In this document: positions 6,955-12,582 of the stretch, piece by piece
Numbering within the stretch: position 1 is the stretch's first letter
How the letters are laid out: every line of letters begins with the position of its first letter
Origin: RFPI01 sp964398195
GTDB taxonomy: Bacteria; Pseudomonadota; Gammaproteobacteria; Burkholderiales; Methylophilaceae
Assembly: GCA_964398195.1 (NCBI GenBank)
Contig: CAYNLW010000032.1
Location: 1-12,582 of the forward strand
DNA: 12,582 bases
Reading direction: 5' to 3'
The notes under the pieces: model-generated
Databases searched by the model: none
What the model saw: only the letters and a program-made list of their open reading frames with translations
What the model was told of the DNA's origin: nothing
Translations under genes and position numbers: made by a program

Positions 6955-8394
6955 ATGAATCTATCTGTAATCCCTTGCAATCGCTTGGTTGCGCGCACTT
7001 ATTTAATTGCCTTGGCATTGCTGTTGACAGGCTTAAGTGGCTGCCAGTTGATGCCGGAATTTAAGCGCCCAGCGATAGACTTGCCTGAGCAATTTAATAG
7101 CCAATTAAATGCGCCGGCAGATGTACAGTTAAGTGGTGAATGGTGGCGTTTGTATAACGATGCCGAACTGAATGCTTTGGTCGATCAGGCGATGCAACAT
7201 AATCCCAATGTGGCGATGGCGGTGGCCAATATCGAGCAAGCCGATGCGTATCTGCGTGAGATAGGGGCGGCTTTATTGCCTGAAGTCGGTTTGCAAGGTA
7301 GCGCGACAGAAAATCGCGTGACAGAACGCGGTCAGTTTCCCATTTTCCCCGGCTTCGAGCCACGACGCTCTACATTTACATTTCGCTTTGCCAGTAGCTT
7401 TGAATTAGATTTTTGGGGCAAATTGCGCTCTGCCAAAGCCTCTGCTAGAGCCAGCGCGATGGCTAGCCGCTATGCCAAAGAGACAGTGTTGTTGTCCTTG
7501 CAAAGCTTGGTGGTTAGTCAATATCTATCCATGCGCAGTATTCAACAGCAGATACGATTGACTGAAGTTAACTTGCAGTTGCGTCAGCAAAGCTTGGATC
7601 TAACCCAACGCAGACTAGAGGGTGGGGTGGCTTCTGCGCTTGATGTATATCAAGCCAATACGGCAGTAAGCAATTTGCAAGCGCAGTTGGCAGACCTCAA
7701 GCGGCAAAACGAATTATTGCGCAATCAATTGGCATTACTCACCGGCGATATGCGCCTTAAGTTGGCGCCTGTCGCACTACAGGACTTGCCACAAGCGCCT
7801 ATTCCACTGGCCGGCATTCCGTCGCGCTTGATGGATGCGCGTCCAGATATTCGCCAAGTTGAACAAGAATTAATGGCGGCGAATGCTAATTTGGCAGTAG
7901 CTAAAGCCGCACTTTATCCGTCTATCTCTTTGACCGGTTACTATGGTGGCGAGAGTTTATTATTGCGCGATTTATTGGTACCACCGGCGCGAATATGGGG
8001 CATAGGCTTGGGCTTTAATTTACCTATATTCAACGGCGGCCGCTTGCAGTCTAGAGTGGATCAGAGCAGCGCGGTAGAAAAGCAATTAATCGCCAAATAC
8101 GAAGCGGTTTTGCAAAAGGCCTTTCAAGAAGTGAATGATGCCTTGGTCAATTTGCGCCAACAAGGCGAACGCGAAGCAGCTCTCGGACAGAGCGTGGAGG
8201 CGGCGGCTAAAGCATTAGAGATTGCCAATAATCGCTATCAGTCTGGCTATTCAGCCTATATTGATGTGCTTGACGCACAACGGGTGCTGAACGAGGCCAA
8301 TCAGTCTTATATACAGACGCAACAGGCCAAGCTGGAGGCTAGTATCAGTTTGTTTAAAGCGCTAGGTGGCAGCTGGCAGCCTCAGTCGCGGTAA
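6955..8394 (+). CDS. RND efflux outer-membrane channel lipoprotein (OprM/NodT family)
   Basis: TolC-like trimeric channel that completes the tripartite pump across the outer membrane. It has 479 residues, usual for OprM-type factors. The signal sequence ends in the lipobox LSGC, with Cys30 as lipidation site. The next residues, QLMPEFKRPAIDLPEQF, are a standard mature start for the family. Two outer-membrane efflux repeats follow (about 62-256 and 280-470), with long helical heptad-like runs. The second carries the family signature RPDIRQVEQELMAANANLAV near residue 296 and then YPSISLTG. It starts 6 bases after the pump gene stop, with AGGAAA at 6938-6943 about 11 bases ahead as a ribosome site. 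It is the last gene of the operon; its final 13 bases overlap the convergent transporter gene. Confidence 0.95.
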   Translation: MNLSVIPCNRLVARTYLIALALLLTGLSGCQLMPEFKRPAIDLPEQFNSQLNAPADVQLSGEWWRLYNDAELNALVDQAMQHNPNVAMAVANIEQADAYLREIGAALLPEVGLQGSATENRVTERGQFPIFPGFEPRRSTFTFRFASSFELDFWGKLRSAKASARASAMASRYAKETVLLSLQSLVVSQYLSMRSIQQQIRLTEVNLQLRQQSLDLTQRRLEGGVASALDVYQANTAVSNLQAQLADLKRQNELLRNQLALLTGDMRLKLAPVALQDLPQAPIPLAGIPSRLMDARPDIRQVEQELMAANANLAVAKAALYPSISLTGYYGGESLLLRDLLVPPARIWGIGLGFNLPIFNGGRLQSRVDQSSAVEKQLIAKYEAVLQKAFQEVNDALVNLRQQGEREAALGQSVEAAAKALEIANNRYQSGYSAYIDVLDAQRVLNEANQSYIQTQQAKLEASISLFKALGGSWQPQSR

Positions 8395-8639
8395 TGCAAA
8401 ATCTTTAGCACTAACACCATCGCTGCCAGCAAAAACGTCACCGCATTCGCCAATATCACCGGCCAGCTATCTATCAATACCCCGTAGATAAACCACAAGG
8501 CTACGCCCAGCGTAAACAGCAAATACATAGGCAGCGAAATGCCAGACAGGTCGCGTGTTTGCCATGAATGCAGCGCTTGTGGCAGAAGCGCGATGGTGGT
8601 GAGTAGGGCGGCGATATAGCCTATGATTTCTTGTTGCAT
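8382..8639 (-). CDS. SemiSWEET-family small sugar transporter (PQ-loop, MtN3/saliva)
   Basis: An 85-residue integral membrane protein with three predicted helices (about 3-22, 34-55, 60-81), the half-size bacterial form of SWEET sugar carriers that works as a dimer. The PQ motif is at Pro20-Gln21 (ALLPQALHSWQTRD). The segment LGVALWFIYGVLIDSWPVIL and the following ANAVTF hold the Trp49 and Asn65 expected to line the sugar pocket in characterised SemiSWEETs. AAGGA (8646-8650) precedes the ATG by 6 bases. The gene faces the efflux operon tail to tail and overlaps its last gene by 13 bp. Its promoter must lie in 8640-8775, shared with the divergent gltX. The family identity is strong; the substrate is unknown, and some relatives have no proven sugar activity. 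Confidence 0.88.
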   Translation of the reverse strand: MQQEIIGYIAALLTTIALLPQALHSWQTRDLSGISLPMYLLFTLGVALWFIYGVLIDSWPVILANAVTFLLAAMVLVLKILHYRD

Positions 8640-8719
8640 CAGGATTCCTTGCTTAAAAAATAAGTGAATAATTTGTGGCAGTTTTCATCAGCGTTAGCGC
8701 GCTAGCATGCCAGACATCA

Positions 8720-8728
8720 TGCTAAAAT
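8720..8728 (+). promoter_or_regulatory. Extended -10 promoter for gltX
   Basis: TGCTAAAAT fits TGn plus a five-of-six TATAAT match, 47 bases before the gltX ATG. No good -35 is seen at 16-18 bases, but a 10-base perfect palindrome, TAGCGCGCTA (8695-8704), occupies that spot. The leader of about 40 bases contains no Shine-Dalgarno sequence. Confidence 0.45.
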
Positions 8729-8775
8729 GCCGCCTTTTTTGAATTTCCAGTTTGCCCATTTAGCACACAAATTAT

Positions 8776-10170
8776 ATGACAATCCGCACTCGCTTCGCCC
8801 CCAGTCCAACCGGTTTCCTGCATATAGGCGGGGCAAGAACTGCCTTGTTTTCATGGGCGTATGCCAAAAAACACGGCGGGGAATTTATTTTGCGCATAGA
8901 AGATACCGATGTGGCGCGTTCCACGCCTGAGGCGGTTCAAGCCATTTTAGATGGTATGCAATGGCTAGGCTTGGATTATGATGCCGGCCCTTTTTATCAA
9001 ATGCAGCGTATGCCGCGTTATCAAGAGGTGATACAGCAAATGCTGGCAGCAGGCGACGCTTATTACTGTTACGCCAGCAAAGAGGAATTAGAAGCCTTGC
9101 GCGAACAGCAGATGCAGCAAGGCATCAAACCCCGCTATGACGGCCGTTGGCGTCCTGAGCCAGGCAAAACCTTAGCCCAGCCACCCGCTGGAGTGAGTCC
9201 AGTAATACGTTTTAAAAATCCGACTAGCGGTGTGGTGGAGTGGCATGATTTGGTCAAAGGCCATATGAGCATTGCCAATCAAGAATTAGACGATTTGATT
9301 ATCGCGCGCGCCGATGGCACGCCGACTTACAATTTCTGCGTGGTGGTCGATGACTACGATATGCAGATTAGCCATGTCATTCGTGGCGATGATCACGTCA
9401 ATAACACCCCGCGACAAATCAATCTGCTACGCGCTTTGGGTGCGCCTTTGCCGCAATATGCGCACCTGTCTATGATTTTGGGCGATGACGGGCAAAAGCT
9501 GTCCAAGCGCCACGGCGCGGTCAGCGTGATGCAATATCATGAACATGGTTACTTACCTGAAGCGGTATTGAATTATCTGGCGCGTTTAGGTTGGTCACAT
9601 GGCGATGATGAAATTTTTACTATGCAGCAGTTTTGTGCTTGGTTTGATTTAGACCACATCACCCCATCGGCAGCGCAGTTTAATACGGAAAAACTGAATT
9701 GGCTGAACGCCCACTATATCAAGCAAGCGCCGCTGGCTAAGTTGGCCGATGATATACAAATGCGCCTCAAGCAATTGGGCGTGACGCAGATAGACCCTGA
9801 AGCGCTGCAAGCGCGCATCGCTTTGTACCGCGAACGGGTACAAACCTTGCAGGAATTGGCGCAGGCTTTATTGTTCTTTTATCAGCCTGTACCGCCGGCA
9901 GCTGAATTGCTGGAAAAACATTTAAGTGCCGATGTGCGCCCCATCTTGCAAGCCATGTTGGCACAATTGCATACGCATGATTGGCAAGCTGAGGGGCTGC
10001 ATCATCTGCTAGAGCAAACAGTGCAACAACACGCATTAAAGTTTCCCAAAATTGCCATGCCTTTGCGTGTGATACTCACAGGCTCTGCGCAATCGCCTAG
10101 CATTCATGAAGTAATGGTATTGATGGGTAAACAAGAAGTGATACGCAGGTTGAGTGAGTTTTTTTCATAA
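8776..10170 (+). CDS. gltX: Glutamyl-tRNA synthetase
   Basis: Charges tRNA-Glu with glutamate in the cytosol (class I synthetase). 464 residues, normal length. The start MTIRTRFAPSPTGFLHIGGARTAL holds the HIGH-type motif at residues 16-19, and KLSKR at 241-245 is the KMSKS-type motif. The Rossmann catalytic domain is followed by the stem-contact region and a helical anticodon-binding domain from about 310. The E. coli enzyme binds zinc through Cys98, Cys100, Cys125 and His127. Here the alignment keeps the same numbering, and only Cys98 remains, replaced elsewhere by Ala100, Trp125 and Pro127, so this enzyme should lack the zinc; other zinc-less GluRS exist. There is no visible Shine-Dalgarno before the ATG, but the N-terminus fits the family exactly. 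Whether it is discriminating or also charges tRNA-Gln cannot be told here. It is followed by hfq after 107 bases. Confidence 0.97.
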   Translation: MTIRTRFAPSPTGFLHIGGARTALFSWAYAKKHGGEFILRIEDTDVARSTPEAVQAILDGMQWLGLDYDAGPFYQMQRMPRYQEVIQQMLAAGDAYYCYASKEELEALREQQMQQGIKPRYDGRWRPEPGKTLAQPPAGVSPVIRFKNPTSGVVEWHDLVKGHMSIANQELDDLIIARADGTPTYNFCVVVDDYDMQISHVIRGDDHVNNTPRQINLLRALGAPLPQYAHLSMILGDDGQKLSKRHGAVSVMQYHEHGYLPEAVLNYLARLGWSHGDDEIFTMQQFCAWFDLDHITPSAAQFNTEKLNWLNAHYIKQAPLAKLADDIQMRLKQLGVTQIDPEALQARIALYRERVQTLQELAQALLFFYQPVPPAAELLEKHLSADVRPILQAMLAQLHTHDWQAEGLHHLLEQTVQQHALKFPKIAMPLRVILTGSAQSPSIHEVMVLMGKQEVIRRLSEFFS

Positions 10171-10222
10171 TTGTGCGCAAACAATAGAACAAAACGCTAT
10201 ACAATACTGTCATAAAAGTGTC

Positions 10223-10250
10223 TCGACTAAAAAGAGATTTTCAATAATAT
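10223..10250 (+). promoter_or_regulatory. Possible sigma-70 promoter for hfq operon
   Basis: TCGACT (10223-10228) and TAATAT (10245-10250) are each four-of-six matches to the -35 and -10 consensus, 16 bases apart, and would start transcription near 10257, about 20 bases before hfq. The 107-base gap is AT-rich and other -10-like strings occur (TATACAAT at 10198-10205), so this is one candidate. No hairpin terminator for gltX is visible in the gap, so read-through is also possible. Confidence 0.3.
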
Positions 10251-10277
10251 GTTTACAAATAAGAAAGGTAAGCTGAC

Positions 10278-10514
10278 ATGAATCAAAAAGGGCTAATGCT
10301 ACAAGACCCATTCCTCAACGCACTTAGAAAGGAACATGTTCCAGTTTCTATTTATCTGGTGAATGGCATTAAATTACAAGGTCAAGTGGATTCATTCGAT
10401 CAATACGTAATTCTGCTCAAAAATACCGTAACTCAAATGGTGTATAAGCATGCAATCTCCACCATCGTGCCAGGTCGCAATGTTGCGATGCCTGACATGG
10501 CTGGCGACGAATAA
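10278..10514 (+). CDS. hfq: RNA chaperone Hfq
   Basis: Hexameric Sm-like RNA-binding protein that helps small RNAs pair with mRNAs. 78 residues. The Sm core is unmistakable: LQDPFLNALRKEHVPVSIYL, then VNGIKLQGQVDSFDQYVILL, and the Sm2 motif YKHAISTIVPGR. Gln9 (Gln8 in E. coli) and the KHAIS stretch form the uridine-binding proximal face. The lateral rim, Arg-Arg-Glu-Arg in E. coli, is Arg17-Lys18-Glu19-His20 here, a weaker basic patch that I associate with many Betaproteobacteria. The C-terminal tail is short (about 10 residues against about 35 in E. coli) but still ends acidic, DMAGDE. AAAGG (10264-10268) precedes the ATG by 9 bases. It is the first gene of the hfq-hflX-hflK operon. Confidence 0.98.
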   Translation: MNQKGLMLQDPFLNALRKEHVPVSIYLVNGIKLQGQVDSFDQYVILLKNTVTQMVYKHAISTIVPGRNVAMPDMAGDE

Positions 10515-10529
10515 TTTTTCGGCAGACCA

Positions 10530-11672
10530 ATGTCTGATCGGTCTGACACCCATCCTTCCGCAGTTTTAGTTTCCGTTGATACAGGCTCTGCAGGGTACTT
10601 AGACGACCTTGCAGAGTTTCAACATCTCGCTATTAGTAGCGGGGTGCAAGTCAAAAATCTGCTGCAAGCTAAACGTGAACGTCCAGATCCCAAATACTTC
10701 TTGGGTTCGGGCAAAGTGGCAGAATTAAAGCAAGTCATGCAGTCAAGCGAGGCCAAGCTGGCCTTGTTTAGCCACGATCTCAGCCCATCTCAGCAGCGCA
10801 ATCTAGAAAAATTTCTTGAATGTCGTGTCACCGATAGGACAGGACTGATTTTGCAGATTTTTGCCCAACGCGCTAAAAGCCACGAAGGCAAGTTGCAAGT
10901 CGAGTTGGCGCAACTAGAACACTTATCTACCCGCTTAGTGCGTGGCTGGACGCACTTGGAAAGACAAAAGGGCGGTATCGGCGTGCGTGGTGGTCCGGGT
11001 GAAACGCAATTGGAGTTAGATAGACGTATGCTGCGTGTGCGCGTCAAGCAATTACGCGAGAAGTTGGCCAAACTCAAGCAGCAACGCGGTATGCAGCGTC
11101 GCTCGCGCAAACGCTCGCATGTGATGACGATTTCTATTGTCGGCTATACCAATGCCGGCAAATCCACGCTATTTAACCGCCTGACTAGCGCGCAAGTGCT
11201 GGCTGCTGATCAGTTGTTTGCCACTTTAGATACCACCTCGCGCAAGCTATATATCCCCGAATGTGGCCAAGTGGTGATTTCCGATACAGTGGGCTTTATC
11301 AAACACTTGCCACACGCTTTAGTGGAAGCCTTTGGCGCGACTTTAGAAGAAGCCGTGCAAGCAGATGTGTTATTGCATGTGGTGGATATGGCGAGCGCCA
11401 ATCGCGACGAGCAAATTGCTGCGGTGTATCAGGTATTACAAGAGATAGGCGCGGACACGGTGCCGCAAATATTGGTGCTTAATCAAATCGACCGCAATGG
11501 AGTTGCGCCGGCAATTGAGCGCAATGAATATGGTAAAATTGACAAAGTTTTGGTTTCTGCCAAGACTGGTGCGGGGTTTGATTTATTGATGCAGGCTTTA
11601 AGCGAGCATTATCAAGCTTATCAAGATTTTTGGACGACACCCGAAGCGTATCAATATCAACAAAGTATTTGA
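10530..11672 (+). CDS. hflX: Ribosome-associated GTPase HflX
   Basis: GTPase that binds the large ribosomal subunit and splits stalled 70S ribosomes, notably under heat stress. 380 residues. The N-terminal HflX domain has KYFLGSGKVAELKQ, DLSPSQQRNLEKFLECRVTD and RTGLILQIFAQRAKSHEGKL, and the glycine-rich HLERQKGGIGVRGGPGETQL precedes a helical coiled segment (about 170-195). The G domain has the P-loop GYTNAGKST at 205-213, DTVGF at 252-256, G4 as NQID at 318-321 and G5 as SAKTG at 343-347. G4 is normally NKxD, so the Lys-to-Gln change is unusual. The C-terminus is shorter than in the 426-residue E. coli protein. It starts 15 bases after hfq with only a weak ribosome site, which suggests coupling to hfq translation. 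Confidence 0.97.
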   Translation: MSDRSDTHPSAVLVSVDTGSAGYLDDLAEFQHLAISSGVQVKNLLQAKRERPDPKYFLGSGKVAELKQVMQSSEAKLALFSHDLSPSQQRNLEKFLECRVTDRTGLILQIFAQRAKSHEGKLQVELAQLEHLSTRLVRGWTHLERQKGGIGVRGGPGETQLELDRRMLRVRVKQLREKLAKLKQQRGMQRRSRKRSHVMTISIVGYTNAGKSTLFNRLTSAQVLAADQLFATLDTTSRKLYIPECGQVVISDTVGFIKHLPHALVEAFGATLEEAVQADVLLHVVDMASANRDEQIAAVYQVLQEIGADTVPQILVLNQIDRNGVAPAIERNEYGKIDKVLVSAKTGAGFDLLMQALSEHYQAYQDFWTTPEAYQYQQSI

Positions 11673-11683
11673 ACGGAGATAGC

Positions 11684-12582
11684 ATGGCAAATGATTCAGG
11701 TTGGGGTCAACGCAACCAAGATGGACCGCCAGACCTAGACGAGGCATTAAAAGCCCTAGGCAAAAAAATACGCGCTTTATTTGGCATCAAGCCAGGACCA
11801 GATAATCCTTCCAACCAACCCTCTGATCATCAAGTGCCGGTCAGCCCAGTGATAGGCTTAATTGTCTTGGTGTGGCTAGCCACCGGCTTTTATATCGTTG
11901 ACCAAGGCTCACGTGGCGTGGTGCTGCGTTTCGGTAAACATATCGAAACCACTATGCCAGGCCCGCGCTGGCATATGCCGTATCCCATCGAGTCGGTCAG
12001 TATCGTTAATATGGAACAAGTGCGCACCATAGAAGTGGGCTATCGTTCAACCGATGCCAACGCTAGCCGCAGCAAAGAACTGCGTGAATCGCTGATGTTG
12101 ACCGATGATGAAAATATCATAGACCTACAAATCGCCGTGCAATTTAATCTTAAAAGCGTAGAAGAAACCTTATTTAACAACCGCAGCGCAGAAGAGTCAG
12201 TGCGTAGCATTGCCGAAACCGCCATACGCGAAGTGGTCGGTCGTTCCAAACTAGACTTTGTACTGTACGAAGGCCGTGAAGAGATTGCGGTGAATACCAA
12301 AAAGCTGATGCAGTCCATCTTAGACCGCTATAAGACTGGTATCAATGTGGTCAGCGTGACGATGCAAAATGCTCAACCACCTGAACAAGTGCAGGCGGCT
12401 TTTGAAGACGCGGTAAAAGCCAAGCAAGATTTAGAACGGCAGAAAAACGAAGGCCAGGCTTATGCCAACGATGTTATTCCTAAAGCGCGTGGTACCGCCT
12501 CGCGTTTGGCGCAAGAAGCATCAGGTTATAAGACCCGCGTGATTAACGAAGCGCAAGGTAATGTCAGTCGCTTTAATCAAAT
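11684..12582 (+). CDS. hflK: FtsH protease modulator HflK, 3' end cut by window
   Basis: Inner-membrane SPFH/band-7 protein that, with HflC, forms the large cage around the FtsH protease and limits its access to membrane substrates. 299 codons are present, against about 400 in the family. A hydrophilic cytoplasmic N-terminus with the conserved GPPDLDEALKALGKKI (residues 14-29) is followed by one membrane helix (about 53-72, ending TGFYIVDQG) and the band-7 domain from 73 (RGVVLRFGKH; LMLTDDENIIDLQIAVQFNL; AETAIREVVGRSKLDFVL; TMQNAQPPEQVQAAFEDAVK). A charged coiled-coil stretch begins near 240 and continues to the edge. GGAG (11675-11678) lies 5 bases before the ATG, and the gene begins 11 bases after hflX. 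hflC is expected next. Confidence 0.96.
   Translation, partial: MANDSGWGQRNQDGPPDLDEALKALGKKIRALFGIKPGPDNPSNQPSDHQVPVSPVIGLIVLVWLATGFYIVDQGSRGVVLRFGKHIETTMPGPRWHMPYPIESVSIVNMEQVRTIEVGYRSTDANASRSKELRESLMLTDDENIIDLQIAVQFNLKSVEETLFNNRSAEESVRSIAETAIREVVGRSKLDFVLYEGREEIAVNTKKLMQSILDRYKTGINVVSVTMQNAQPPEQVQAAFEDAVKAKQDLERQKNEGQAYANDVIPKARGTASRLAQEASGYKTRVINEAQGNVSRFNQ

Noticed and set aside
8372..8430. 9-base inverted repeat GCTGGCAGC ... GCTGCCAGC spanning the convergent gene ends, considered as a bidirectional terminator
   Set aside because: The loop is 41 bases and neither strand has a T-run after the second arm; both arms are inside coding sequence, so it is probably chance.
11539..11567. Perfect TTGACA inside hflX as an internal promoter for hflK
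   Set aside because: The hexamer 17 bases downstream is AAGACT, not a credible -10, and hflK follows with operon spacing.

Overview
The window is compact chromosomal DNA of a Betaproteobacterium. The combination of a gltX gene, an hfq-hflX-hflK run, a tripartite RND efflux operon and a PEP synthase, at roughly balanced base composition, would suit the Nitrosomonadales/Methylophilaceae, but that placement is an impression, not a proof. Every long gene is intact except the two cut by the window edges. I see no insertion sequence, prophage, CRISPR array, tRNA or rRNA, and no gene-free stretch longer than about 170 bases.

Layout. (1) Minus strand, from the left edge to 2102: phosphoenolpyruvate synthase, missing only its C-terminal end. 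(2) 2103-2270: an AT-rich divergent regulatory region with an extended -10 promoter for ppsA and a 24-bp operator-like palindrome. A 58-residue, four-cysteine protein of unknown function reads away from ppsA (2271-2447). (3) 2448-2615: a non-coding leader ending in four imperfect 14-16 bp repeats. It is followed by a three-gene tripartite multidrug efflux operon (2616-8394): periplasmic adaptor lipoprotein, RND pump, outer-membrane channel lipoprotein. (4) A convergent SemiSWEET-type sugar transporter gene (8382-8639, minus) whose 3' end overlaps the channel gene by 13 bp. (5) Glutamyl-tRNA synthetase (8776-10170) with its own promoter. (6) hfq, hflX and the start of hflK (10278 to the right edge), packed 11-15 bases apart as an operon; hflC is expected just beyond the window.

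How they work together: the efflux genes should form one envelope-spanning pump. hfq, hflX and hflK form the familiar RNA-chaperone / ribosome-rescue GTPase / FtsH-regulator operon. ppsA makes PEP from pyruvate for gluconeogenesis. No clearly new system is visible. The items most worth a second look are the small Cys-rich protein in the slot next to ppsA, the palindrome in the ppsA leader, and the repeat array in front of the efflux operon.
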